Shown: in pieces, positions 1 through 11,530 of the stretch
Numbering within the stretch: position 1 is the stretch's first letter
Layout: each line of letters opens with the position of its first letter
Source of the DNA: Turritopsis dohrnii
Lineage: Eukaryota; Cnidaria; Hydrozoa; Anthoathecata; Oceaniidae
Direction: 5' to 3'
Assembly: GCA_027922465.2 (NCBI GenBank)
Contig: BQMF02000048.1
Span: 186,001 to 250,000 of the forward strand
DNA length: 64,000 nt
Notes under the pieces: generated by a model
What the model was told of the DNA's origin: nothing
Database searches by the model: none
What the model saw: only the letters and a program-made list of their open reading frames with translations
Made by a program: the position numbers and the translations under genes

Positions 1-439
1 TAGCCATATATCATGTTATTGCGTGTAGGTATGTATTTATTTAATTTTATTTTACATACAATTTTATCCATCACAATTTTTACTTGTAGGAGTATATACT
101 TTCTTAAGATTTTAAACCTGTGTCATGGATACTACTGAAAGTAATGTGACTCTGTTTTGAATAAGACATTTTGTTATCATTTTATATTTTTATTGCTTTT
201 TCTCTCTTTTAGGCGATTTACTGGCTACTCAGAACTCTGGACATGAGTAAATAAAGCGCATATCAATGTTTTGAAACATGCTCCTGAAAAATTAGAGAAG
301 AGCAAACAAACTAAAAGAAACAGTTTTCTTGTGTTGTATTTTTCCACACTCTTATACATGAATTTTATTATTATGAGGCTTTCCATTTTCGACTAAGATC
401 TAATTTGAGCTCAACATGTGACACTCTGTTATACAGTAT
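1..439. other. Non-coding, no supported feature
   Basis: AT-rich sequence. A pyrimidine tract ending in AG near 212 precedes a short open stretch and an AATAAA-like string near 252. This could be a terminal exon of a gene outside the window, but 14 codons are not enough to support it. Confidence 0.4.
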
Positions 440-604
440 CAGTGGCGGATCTAGAGGTATGTCGAAATTTGTGTAGAAGAGTGTTAGCAATCTAACCATA
501 AAAGAAAAGTGTTCAAATAATCCCATTGGTAATATAAGTTGAATTCACAAATTATGTTAATGCTCTCCTACACAAATTTCGACATACCTCTAGATCCGCC
601 ACTG
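440..604 (+). mobile_element. 165-bp hAT-like MITE, copy 1
   Basis: The termini are perfect inverted repeats beginning CAGTGGCGGATCTAGAGGTA, about 36 bp per arm with one mismatch near the inner end. The element is flanked by a 5-bp direct repeat AGTAT (435-439 and 605-609). It encodes nothing. A second copy of identical length lies at 45007-45171 in the opposite orientation, with its own 5-bp duplication. The CAGTG-type end with a 5-bp target duplication fits the hAT5 group of hAT transposons as I know it; the class assignment is inferred because no transposase is present here. Confidence 0.9.
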
Positions 605-609
605 AGTAT

Positions 610-1796
610 GCACTCAATAAGGAAAACCTCACTTATCAAATGTTCTACTTAACCGATTTTCGTGAAAATGAATTAATTATGAATAATAATGGAAAAAGAA
701 TAACAAAAAATAAGGCTTCACAAATTACCATATTTCTTTGTACAGCTACACATTTTTGACCGCACTATCAATTTTTTCAAAGCATTGTATTTATCACATT
801 TAATCTGCAACACTTACAGTAGGTCATCTTCATTTGGATGCCTGTAGCACTTTCAATTTAAAAATGTGACTAGTGATATGGTTTTTATGTTTTCATCTTT
901 ATAGAAATCAAATGTTTTGCCATAAACATTCAAACAACCACAGAGAATTCAAACGTTCTTTTTAGAGGAAAGTTCCACTTTGCTGATTGAATTAAGTACA
1001 TCCAAGGGACTGTAAAAATCTGTTTCACTTAATGAAAGTTTCAACTAAAGAAGTTTCCACTTATCGAGGGCATACTAGAGAAATGATGGATTTGGTTTTA
1101 TTAAATTTAGGTCTGTTCTTCTTCTGCTTTGATCACGAAATCGATCATAATTTTTCTTAACATGGCTTAACGTATAGGATCAATTGATTTTTAGTTGTTA
1201 TTTATATACAAGTATTTCTGTACGGACATTTTTACCAGTGGCATATATCCAGAAGATGTTTCAACTGAGTATGCATTAATTTATTCCTATTATGCCTTCC
1301 ATAAGGACCAAATTCTTGCTTTGCATTATGGCTTAAGCACGTTTAAAAGATTCAGAGACCTAATATAACTGACGATTTGCTGTTTACGTCACGTATTTTT
1401 AAAGCATGCTGTGGTAACACTGTTATTTATCATTGTTAACTAATTTATACTAACATTTATGAACGACGTTTCATCTGTAATACCTAATATTTTATTGTAA
1501 GTTGTTTATAGTTATGTTATACGAAGTTATACTTTAAGTTTTCCATTGCAGTCTATGGTTCTGCTATTATGTATCAAATCTTTATCGAAAAGATTTTGAC
1601 TTTTATTTACAGTGTAAATATTTTTACTAATGTTTGTGAAGGAAGTTTTATTTTTATAATCTAATTTTCTATCCTGATAAAGAATGTATAAGAGCTATAT
1701 TTTTTTTGTCAAGAAACGTGTTCTCCTACACCGGTTTATTTTCTTCCCACCTCTGGACTTTTCTAATTTGAACTAACCGGTTGGAGTAAATTCAAC
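610..1796. other. Non-coding, no feature seen
   Basis: About 1.2 kb of AT-rich sequence without a convincing reading frame, splice pattern or repeat. Confidence 0.5.
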
Positions 1797-1997
1797 GCAT
1801 AGTCTCCTAGAAGCATTCGGAATTTAGTTATAAGAACGTTATTAAAACGTTCAAGGAACGTTCAAGTGACAACGTACTCAGGACGTCCTGTGGACGTCAA
1901 GAAATGACGTTGTCGCTTGTTTCACATGAGAACGTCATTATAACGTTATGTGATGACGTTTATATAACGTTTCAAGGACGTTCTTTTGCCGGCTGGG
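1797..1997. mobile_element. Terminus of an ACGT-rich palindromic transposon
   Basis: The stretch is full of AACGT/GACGTC half-palindromes and ends in GCCGGCTGGG. The same ending style (GGCCGCTGGG) and GACGTC-rich subterminal sequence close the element at 62432-63626. At 1998 the sequence switches abruptly to the interior of a non-autonomous Helitron, so this element is inserted in, or fused to, that Helitron. The opposite end was not found upstream, so only one terminus is supported. Confidence 0.55.
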
Positions 1998-2822
1998 ATA
2001 ACGTTTTGTTTTTATTATTATTGTTAGTTTTATATTCCACGTTGACTTGGTTTTGGAAACAATACATCAACTAAATACAAAAAAACTAACTGATTAAACA
2101 TTTTGAACAAAAAGCAGCAGTGGCAGAACGTGGCAGCATGTGCGGTTTGCCAGTGTATCCTAACGCTTGTCTGACTGTCTGAGACGGGTGAACTTTTTTT
2201 CGAGCAATCAAAATGTTTAAAAAGCGATAGGTAAAAAAAGAGTATCATGAGACAAAATATTTTTTTGCTTTTGTATTAATAGTTTTCTTAATTTCTTTTA
2301 ATCGATTTCTTTTAATCTATTTTAATCTGATCGAACGTTTTTGATTCACTTCATTCATTTAGCACGTGCATTTTTTTCTCCTCCCGTGTGATCTTTTTAA
2401 GAGAAACCATTTTTTCACCTACTTCTGACAGCACCCATGTTAGAGCGCGTAAAACAAAAGCTAATAATAAGTTGAAAAGTTTTTTCTCTCTGCGTTTTGA
2501 GTGTACTGTTAAACTGATATTTGATTGGTTTAAAATCGTAAAGAAAAACCACGTGAAGTTCACGTTCGGAATGCATTGTGTAAAGCAAGAAAGTCTGCTG
2601 ACATTTTAAATGCGACCGCGACAATAAACGGCTGAGTTAAGACAATGCAAGATTTGAAACACCAGGAACGTATTTCTCTTCACATGCAAACGAGCTTTAT
2701 TTAGCGATAAAGCCAGCAGCAAAGGAAGTGTTATCGCTGGTTTTAAGTGCAATAATTTGGAGGAGGTGGTGATACAACACAGGCTGAACATTGGTGGCGA
2801 GCGACGCCGCCTTGGCGGCCAG
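1998..2822 (+). mobile_element. Non-autonomous Helitron, copy A (5'-truncated)
   Basis: It matches copy B (2823-3667) from the ATAACGTTTTG motif to the 3' end. It lacks about 170 bp of the 5' part, replaced by the ACGT-rich transposon end at 1997. The 3' end carries the family hairpin GGCGAGCGACGCCGCC followed by TTGGCGGCCAG, where other copies have CTAG. It is joined directly to the 5' end of copy B. No protein is encoded. Confidence 0.85.
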
Positions 2823-3667
2823 TTTATATATTAATAGCCGATTCTCCGTCTGTCTGTTTGTTTGTTTGTAAGTCATGCAAAATGGTAGATTGAGTTGTGA
2901 GCGAAATTATTCTTTTTTTGTGTGCGACGTGAGTTCGAAGCAAATACATTGCAACTCCAATCGAACGTGACTTTTCTTGGCTGATGAACTAATGGGAATA
3001 ACGTTTTGTTTTTATTATTATTGTGTTAGTTTTATATTCCACGTTGACTTGGCTTTGAAAACAATACATCAACTAAATACAAAGAAACTAACTGATTAAA
3101 CATTTTGGACAAAAAGCAGCAGTGGCAGAACTTGGCAGCATGCTTGCCGGTGTATCCTAACGTATCCTTGCCTGATTGTCTGAGACAGGTAAACTATTTT
3201 TCGAGCAATCAAAATGTTTAAAAACCGATAGGTAAAAAAAGAGTATCATGAAACAAAATATTTTTTTGCTTTTCTTTTAATTTAATTTCTTTTTTTAATT
3301 GTTAAGCGCTTCAGATCGAACGTTTTTTTATTCTTTTTATTCATTTAGCACGTGCCTTTTTTCTCTCCTCCGGCGTGATCTTTTAAAGAAAAGAAACGAT
3401 TTCCCCCTTACGTTTGATAGCACCCATGTTAGAGTGCGTATTTTTTTTAAAACAAAAGTTAATAAAAAGTTGAAGTTTTCTCTCTCTACGTTTTGAGTGT
3501 ATTGTTACACTGATAAAAGATTGGTTTTACCAGAGGTTGTGACTTCGAATCTGCTTCTGGTTGAACACAAGTTTTACGAGCCGTTTATAAGGAAATTTGA
3601 CGTTTATTGATACAGTGATACAGAGCAGGTGGACATGGGCGGAGAGCGACCCCGCCTTGGCGGCTAG
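2823..3667 (+). mobile_element. Non-autonomous Helitron, copy B
   Basis: An 845-bp unit. The 5' end reads TTTATATATTAATAGCCG (TC is expected and seen in other copies), followed by a TGTC/TGTT microsatellite. The 3' end has a GC-rich hairpin and the terminal CTAG. It sits between copy A and copy C with no spacer, head to tail. The TC...hairpin...CTRR structure without terminal inverted repeats or target duplication is the known signature of Helitrons. Confidence 0.9.
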
Positions 3668-4157
3668 TCTATATATTAATAGCCGATTCTCCGTTTGTCT
3701 GTTTGTTTGTTTGTAAGTCACAAAAAATGGTAGATGTGAACTGCGAAAAAGAATCAGCAATGTAAGATCACACATAAATTATTTCTCTTCTTGTGCGCGA
3801 CTTCAGTGTGAAACCATTGTATTGAGACCCTAATCGAATGCGACGTTTAGGGAAAATTATCTCGGTAACCAATAGGGATAACTGACGTTTTTTGTGGTCC
3901 GCGATACAGGCGATGGGGTTACAGAAAATTTGTGTCTAATTTTTTTGGGGGACGGGTCTGTGAAGTCATCAAAACATTTGATTTACAATATCTCTGTAAC
4001 GGTTGGTCGTAGCAAAACGATCCTATACATTTTTTTGATCGGTTTTTCGAGCTCTACAGCATGGACACACTTATCATTGCCATTTCTTTAATTTTATTTT
4101 TCGTGAACTCAACTCAGGCTGAACCTGGGCAGCGAGCGACGCCGCCTTTCCGGCTAG
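3668..4157 (+). mobile_element. Non-autonomous Helitron, copy C (variant interior)
   Basis: A 490-bp unit that starts TCTATATATTAATAGCCG and ends with the hairpin and CTAG, followed by a host T. The 5' 60 bp and 3' 40 bp match copies A and B, but the centre differs. About 100 bp around 3970-4070 matches, in the opposite orientation, the central module of the tandem array at 36.9-39.9 kb (a match running through ATCCTATACATTTTTTTGAT and TTTTTCGAGCTCTACA). The unit is therefore a chimera of two Helitron subfamilies or their common ancestor. Confidence 0.85.
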
Positions 4158-4789
4158 TTAAATATATTTATGCTACATATAATGATATCGCAAACTTTGT
4201 CCCATCAGATGAATAACAGATGAATAACAAACAGAAACATGGAGGTGAAAAGAATAGAGAAACCTTCAAAGGTAAACATCGCATCTGTAAAACCAAACCT
4301 TTTTTTCCCCACAAACCTCTCAACTACAAATACTACAACACACTAACAGGAATACGTTGCAGATTTTTCCTTGCTGATTACTGATTTCATGGAGTTTTTC
4401 AAAATTTGAAAACAACATTATTCCTATTTATGTAGAAAAACTGTTGGCATTTGAATTTGACGCAGATTTATTACAAAATGACAGTAAGGCAGCAAAGGTC
4501 TTTAAGACCTTGCTGCCACACGGAGCAGACCAACACTTTTACTTAATGCTCTGAAAAGAAAGCATTATCTTAAATTACTACTTTACTGGAAGAGTTACAA
4601 GGAACCTGTCAATGTTATGTCCTAAAAACTTATGGTCTTAACAGCTATTGCAAAACAGAAGGAAATTTTGATGAAATCATTCCTTTTGATGGTAAGGTTT
4701 TGTAAAATGTTTGTCAATAGTCATATAAATATAACAAAGCAAAAGTTTTACTGATTTCCATAGTGATTAAACGTTTACGGTTATTGTAG
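4158..4789 (+). other. Intergenic; possible decayed upstream exons
   Basis: Two short stretches look coding on the + strand: about 4432-4553 (ending at a TGA), and about 4590-4693, which ends at a good donor, GATG|GTAAGG. They do not join in phase to the NLR exon at 4790, so they are at most decayed exons of that pseudogene or of a related copy. I recognise no domain in them. Confidence 0.25.
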
Positions 4790-7700
4790 GTTTTCTCAAT
4801 TACTAAAGTTGAAGATGTGTTTTCTTATTTCGGAGTGCGAAAATGATGTAGTGTTAAACGAAAAAAATCGTGAAAGAATATATCAGTGCATTTTAGAAAA
4901 ATGTATGTGTCATGCCAGATATATTGGACTTTTTGTGCTTTCACTTAACGTTTATCTGAAGCATTACACAAACCAGAATGATACGGAAAAACTGTTAGAC
5001 GCCATCATGACAGAAGTTCGTGAAGATGTAAAGCTGTCATGGAGATTTTTAAAAGCTATGTTATCCCATATTGATTGCGAAAATGCAGTGGGAAAGATTG
5101 AAAAAGGTATATATACAATTCCATTCCCATGAAACTTTCATGGCGTGCCTTTGTAAGAACAGCTAGTAGACAAGTAGTTCTTTCCTAGTGTATTGGATTT
5201 CACTTATGAGGGTTGCACTGTACACCCGGAACTGATTTGACAAGATCAATGTTATGTACAGCAAAGATATTGCCTCTACGAAATTGGTTTGATAGTCATT
5301 CTATAAGGTATAACCACAACCAGCAATTCCATTGGAAAATGTAACAGAAACAGAGCGCACACAAACAAGTCATGATTCGCATTCAATTGTTACCATATTA
5401 ATATGGGTATAAAGATATTATCTTTCAAAGTCAAGAGGCAGTGAAGCCACTACATTTCAGGCCTTCAAGGATGCTATATTTACAATCTTGTGAATTAATA
5501 GAGATAGTTGCAATTATTTGTGTCTATGATGGCCACTAGCGATGTGACATCAAATTCTGATGTGAACAAACTCTTTTCTTGACGATGTGTCTGGAAATGT
5601 TCATTGTTAACACACGTTCTTGTCAAATGTGATCAGATTATCAAGCTCCATGGCATGGTGCGACATTCCACCAATGATTTCGAGACTTAGCTTTTCATGA
5701 GGATTAGGTACAGGGCGATTGATCTCTCCAGGATTGTTTATTTTGGCTTTCTAACTAAGCAACCAGTTCCTAACGTATACGATTGAGAAATTTTCTCAAA
5801 TTTCTTTTAAGACAATTCCTTATAGCAAGCTTATTTTGTGAGCGTGTGACTACAAATATTATGGGAAAATTCTGCAGTTTAATAGCTTACAGCTTTCTCA
5901 TTTGTTTTTCAGAAATTTTTAACGAACAGAAGATCATCACAAAGTAATTTCATTATCTTTACTTAACATCTTTACTGAAGCACCATAAGCATGATTTCTT
6001 AAGCAGAAAAAAGGGAGAACAATGGATTTTTTACTTCTAACACAACATTATTCTCCATGGTTTCAACAGTATAGAAGCTTTGAATTAACGCTTGCTCAGG
6101 CGTAAATATAAATGTTTTTAATTTCAATTATGACTTGCCTTTTCCTCAAACTCAAAGCTCAATACTTTTCTCATTTTTATTTAGATCAACATCATTCCCA
6201 TCCTCAGATTTTACAATCAAAATCTCTGACTCAAGTAAGATTCTTAAAATTTTTATTCATTTTAAATTTTTAGGCCTTAATGTCGATTTGCTTCAATACA
6301 CTCTTTTGATCAATTTCTTACAATTTTTACGTAAATATGAAATCTTCCTCAAAATTTTGGTCAAATTGTTCACTACCCAAAACCACCTTCATATTTGAAA
6401 ACTCAATTAACAGATGGCCACTGTAATTTCTTGTTTGGGACAAATTTGATCTACCTCCTATGCATACTTACCAATCATCAAGGAATGTGAAACCAAGTCC
6501 GCATTATGCCATCAGAGAGGCTCCTTCGAGAAAATATGCTACCTGCAAGTTTTCCAAGGATTTTGTTTAGGTTGTAACTGGTTCAGAAAGCGATGTTCCT
6601 TAAAGTACGCTGTAGATAATACGGCATTGTTGAGATGTTAATGTAAGATATTAAAACCTGTGAAAGCCAAGTTATTTCGGAAATAAACGAACTTCACAGC
6701 TTTTCTCCGAAAATATTACAATTAAATTTGTAAGTTTCGAAACCATCTTTCACGAAATTCACCAACAAAACTTGAAAATTTGATACCACAAAGATATACT
6801 TACACCAAAGAATTTTTATAGCAGGCTTTTTTCTGCCTAAGATTCCACACAAACCTGTAAATATTACATTAGGACAGCCAATATATTTGAAATGATAAAA
6901 ACAGCAACTATAGGATACTTTCTGACTAACAGTGACCGCTAATTGTGAATGTTCTAGGTGCAATAGTTGTACAAGAGGTATTGGATATCGTTTGTGAAGA
7001 CATAGGAGATGCATGGAGTGATCTTGCAATATCGTTGGGTATACATCCAAATGAAGTCGACAAGATTTCACAACTGAACATTCCTAATGAAAAGAAAATG
7101 AAAGAGTGCCTTAAAGTCAACTCATTTAATATTCCATGGAAATTTCTATAACGGCAACTGCATAAGCACAAGCATCGCGGCATCTTAAGTAGGCTTGTCA
7201 AAGAAACATGCATCACAGCAGGTTTGATTGTCATTTTAAAGAAAGTCTATTTTCTGCATTTAGTTTTAAATGCATCATAGGTTAGACTGATTTACCTTCA
7301 AAATTGATTCCACAATTTATCACTTGAGCATGAATTGTGTTTTAACCTTTAGAACTTGAAATTGTCAGCAATGTCCTACGAAATCATTACACAACAAGAT
7401 ATGACAATGTTCGACCCACGGATCTTTTCAGTAAATGGCCATTAACTTCAACCACACGCAAAAGTAAATACATCAACTTATACCTGAGCGATGATATTGG
7501 AAGAACGAATGGAAATTCAAATTCGGACCGCATGTTCAATCTTACTAACCAGTTTCGATTACGTAAAAACATTGACATGGAAGACATTGTTAAAACTCAG
7601 AATGATGATTTTGTCCTGATACGAGGTATTGGTAGAATTTGGGAAAAACACCCTTGCAGACATGTTGGTTTTGAAATGGTCTGAAGGGGAGCTTCTTAAT

Positions 7701-9890
7701 GATATCAAGTTACTGTTTTATGTAAAATGTAGAGAGATGGAGGAAATAGACGGAAGCACGCGCAAAGATCTTGCTAACAATTATTTCGACGAATTGTGTC
7801 ATGAAATAGACTTTAGTGGTATTGAAAACATTGGCAAGCACGTTCTTTTTGTATTTGATGGTGTTGGTGAGTTGGAAAACAAAAATCTATCCAAGCTTTG
7901 TGACGTGATGATAAATAACTATTGCAAACCATCCTTAAGTTTTCGTGTTTGTGTTACAGGAAGACCAAACGCCATTCAAAGTATTCTATCAAAGATCAAA
8001 TGCAAGACTCCAAAATTGGAGGATGTGATGGGGTTAACAGACGAGAATCAAACGTCATTCATTGAAAAGCAGTATAGCAAGCACAACAACAGCAAGGAGA
8101 TGGTTTCAAAAATGATCAAAAACATTGAAAGCAATCTAGAAATCAAATCATTAGCAACAATTCCATTGTTTTTGCAAGCCTTATGTTACATCAATGACCG
8201 AAAGATGGGTCTTCAATTCGTCACTTCCGACGTTACTTTGAATTTGGTTATGTGCCTTTATATTATTCAGAACAGTTATAAAGAACTTGATTTATCTAAC
8301 CTTAACCTTTATCACGTTGCTCAACACAAAAACATCTTGCAAACATTACTTCAACTGGGAAAACTTTCATTTGATGCCTTGGAAAACCAACGAGTTATAT
8401 TCAACGAAACTGATTTCGATGCAGATAGGTCCTACAAAATTGTGGAATGTTAATCAAATATGGAACTAAAAAATTTTAATTATCAGTTTCAACATTTAAT
8501 TTTCTAGGAGTTCTTGTGTGATTTGCATTTGTTTTCAACCAACAGAAACCAAGTCATTGATATTTTTAGGAATAAACTTCTTAATTCACGACTTTGGAAC
8601 TGCTTACCGACAATGATGCAGGCATCCATTTTTCAGACTAGCCCCGACAACGATTTGATGCACATATTTGTGAAGGAGATTATGAGTGAGACTAGAAGGG
8701 AACACTTGATTGACTATCTGTTGGAGAGTGCCCTTCCCTTTGATAATTTTTGTTCTGATGTATTTATTAGTCCTCATTTGTTACTATTCCTGGAATGTGT
8801 GAACGAACTAAAAAGGGATCCTCCGTCTGTGATAATTAACGAACTTGCGGAGACATATCAGGAATCTTTTGAATTTGATATAAATTCCCTTCAGATGTTG
8901 CGTCATGTTTCACGAGCATATTTATCTTTATTCGAACCCATACTTAATCACGAGATGAAGCCTGTTATACTGAACATTCACTTACCTTGCCTTCTCCCTG
9001 ATAAAGAACTGGAACTTATGAAACCACTATTGATCAGATCGGAAAAAATTTCGATTGACTGTGAGTTCAATACAACACTGTTTATTTCGTTGTTGACCAC
9101 AAAATCCGAAAATCAAAAACGGTTTGTTAAGCTACGTCATCTGTATGTGAGAGTATTGTCAGAGGATTTCATCGAATATCTACCGTATCTTCATTTGTTT
9201 CACCTGGACTGTTGCCAGAATATTCCCGGTAAATCGGCTCAAATGTTGTCGCTTTATTTTGAAGAAGCACAATCTAAAAATGGAATTATACTGGACATAT
9301 TAAGGTTAGGCAGCTGTTCTGATCAAGTTGTAGAAGGCATGTTACCATGCATACCATATATTAATTGTTTAAAAATTAACCATTGTATGTTGTCATTATC
9401 GATAGTGGAGAGTTTAACGGACACAATCGAAAGAGCGGGTACAAAATCAAATATTGACAGACTGGCAATAGAACGCTGCACGATAACTGAACAGGGTTTC
9501 AAAGCATTGTCAGCATGCTTACGTTACATAAGAGAACTGGATTTAAGAGTTTCTATATTTCAAAGAAATTATAAACTAACTCAAATTGAAGTACAGGCAA
9601 TTGTTGATTCGATACTTGGTCAAGTCCAAACGGTTGGACAATCATACTTACGTGTATTGAAATTATCACGCATGAATGGGAAACTTTTTGAAATTCTATT
9701 GCCTGTCGTTCCTCATCTATCAAAGTTAGTTTTAACTAAAACACAAATCGATGGAAAAGAACTGGAGAGATTGAGAGACGAAATGAAGAACAGGAACGAT
9801 GTTTTGGAATTTCACCTAGGAGGGATAAATGATGATGATTATGATTATGAAGTTGTTAAAAAAGTATTTGCAGAGTCAGCTTTCCAATGA
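4790..9890 (+). pseudogene. NLR-type receptor pseudogene (Death-NACHT-LRR)
   Basis: Three exons can be read: 4790-5106, 6958-7221 and 7353-9890, about 1,040 codons. Both introns are GT-AG and phase 1 on each side. Exon 1 encodes a helical segment (possibly a CARD/DED-like fold, unproven). Exon 2 is a Death domain (LDIVCEDIGDAWSDLAISLG). Exon 3 holds a linker, then NACHT: P-loop GIGRIGKNT, Walker B LFVFDGVGEL (a Gly where Asp is usual), sensor VTGRP, and winged-helix IPLFLQALCYI. After the NLR motif FQHLIFQEFL come about 400 residues of degenerate leucine-rich repeats. Lesions: TAA at 7149 inside the Death domain, a 1-bp insertion in the T run at 7638-7640 that splits the P-loop, TAA at 8451, and TAG at 8505 where the motif expects Gln. 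The last exon is otherwise open for 458 codons, so inactivation looks fairly recent. NLRs are cytosolic sensors of infection or damage; this copy should not make a full-length product. Confidence 0.85.
5107..6957 (+). other. Intron 1 of the NLR pseudogene
   Basis: Donor AAAAAG|GTATAT and acceptor TTCTAG|GTGCA join in phase 1 to give a continuous frame into the Death domain. No transposon termini or coding sequence were recognised inside. Confidence 0.55.
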
Positions 9891-10612
9891 TATAAGAATT
9901 GCAAGTTAAAAACATGTCTGCGGGTTGGAAAAAGCAAATTTCTTCAGTTCAATAGAGCGTTAAGCTTTAATGGTTAATCAAAACATCTTATTTAAAGTGT
10001 TCAGACAAATGCACCCTTCTATTATTTAACAGCCAGACAATTTTTAAAACTCAGTAAAAAAATAGAAATAGCAGCTCTCAAGTTATTTGTTATTGTTTAA
10101 ATTAAATTAGAAAGCATTTTTATATTCACGTTTTAATATGTTGTATTCTTAAATTGTGTTAACCATTACCATGAATTGTTAAATTCACGAAACGATTTTC
10201 TAAAACCTCAACATTTGATTTAAACAGACGCTTTAACCCTCGGTTTATGGCGAAATATCAGACACTTTTAAGGCTCTACCAGGTCCCTATTTGGGCTGAG
10301 AACTTCCAATAGAATAAAGATTTTGATATCAAATCTTGTACACTTCTTTGTGAAAGGTTGATTTCGCTCCTGTGTAAATTTCAGCCATTTTGGTATACTA
10401 GAAAAAAAGTTGCTTTTTTTCTAACGCAAATTTTAACGTTAAAGTTTTAATATTTTTTTCCAAAAAGTCATTTATAATATTGTGCTTTTTATGCTCTTGA
10501 CGATCCAAAAAAAATTATTTTAAAATCCTTTATTTTGACTTAGAAATCATAAAAAATGTTCGAGCTGCTAAATCGGTTGACATAGACTTTAGTTTACTTT
10601 AATAGTATACTA
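9891..10612. other. Non-coding, no feature seen
   Basis: AT-rich sequence downstream of the NLR pseudogene, presumably its former 3' untranslated region followed by intergenic DNA. Confidence 0.4.
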
Positions 10613-11064
10613 TTAACATGCAAAGTTTTGAGCAATTCCGATGAAGTCATCAAAGCAAACTGAGCATGCTCGCAATCTCAATTCTAGCACACGATATTTA
10701 TATAATTTACATCTCATGTTTTTATTCAAGTAACAGACAATACGCAAATGTAATTGTAAGTACATAATAGTATCAGCTGCACACTTATTATCATCCACTC
10801 TCGAAATTACGTGCCTGATGAGCAACTTGCGGAATTTCAACTTATTATTCCGGCATCTAAAGGTTGTAACATTAACGTTGTGTTTTTAGGAAGAAACACT
10901 AACTTCATATTCGAAAAGTTTTTCTCAATTGATTCTTTGCGGCTAGTAGCATTGTCTAGAAACAAAACAACATTTGGATTTTGCATTTTCATTTTACGGT
11001 CGAGTTTTTTCAATACATCTGACATTATTTCACCGTTCATCCAAGCTTTTTTATTTGAGAATTA
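10613..11064 (-). pseudogene. Tigger/pogo-type DDE transposase fragment
   Basis: Read on the minus strand from about 11064, the frame gives a C-terminal piece of a pogo/Tigger (Tc1-mariner superfamily) transposase. A tryptophan-containing stretch (KAWMNGEIM) leads into VVLFLDNATS, with the catalytic Asp in LDNA, then LVFLPKNTTLMLQPLDAGII, a signature of this group. A frameshift at about 10840 moves the frame to KLKFRKLLIRHVISRVDDNK, which also matches the family; after about 10745 the similarity stops. The N-terminal DNA-binding domains and the first catalytic Asp are missing, so this is a dead fragment. Its terminal repeats were not found. Confidence 0.8.
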
Positions 11065-11134
11065 ATGAACACCTAAAGGTCGACTAAGGTCGCGACCTAC
11101 ATTTACATTTAAAAACTTGTGAAATATCTTGTTG

Positions 11135-11530
11135 GACTTAATGAATGTGGTCTTGCTAAAATCTGCCAGGACAATATGTTGGGCATAAAGTCGCAATGGA
11201 AAAAATGACAGATTCTTATCGCAATTGACCAGATTACAAGGATAAGAATAGTGATTTGGTTACGGTACAAAGATTTGATCCAAAACTTTGAAGAAACACG
11301 TAAGAGACTGGCCAAGTTTTTGGAGGTGGAATTAACTGACAACCTTTTCGAAGATATAAAGTAACTAGTGGATTTTCAGGAGATGAGAAAAACATTTCAT
11401 TTGCTTTGGTTTAAAACCTTTGTTAGAAAAGGCATAGTGGGCGATCACTCTAACTATTTGGGTGCAGAACAAATAAAATATCTAGATGGAAAGACAAAGG
11501 AAATTGTTCCTGAGGTGTATTTCCGGTAAT
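11135..11530 (+). pseudogene. Sulfotransferase C-terminal fragment, broken
   Basis: One + strand frame from about 11135 to the stop at 11527 gives the C-terminal part of a cytosolic-type sulfotransferase (Sulfotransfer_1 family). WLRYKDLIQNFEETRKRLAK matches the family's YEDL helix, followed by FLEVEL, DFQEMRKTF and RKGIVGDHSNYL, the conserved RKG..GDW-type PAPS-binding element, here with His for Trp. In-frame stops at about 11206 (TGA) and 11362 (TAA) break it. The N-terminal P-loop-like PAPS site is not visible nearby. It may be a decayed last exon or a retrocopied piece. Sulfotransferases move sulfate from PAPS to small molecules or proteins; this copy cannot do so. Confidence 0.7.

Noticed and set aside
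200..260. Possible last exon: pyrimidine tract, AG, short open frame, AATAAA-like string
   Set aside because: Only about 14 codons, with nothing upstream in the window to join to.
2388..2624. Several overlapping short frames in both strands of the Helitron
   Set aside because: They lie in non-coding Helitron sequence and are not conserved among copies A, B, D and the 48.1-kb copy.
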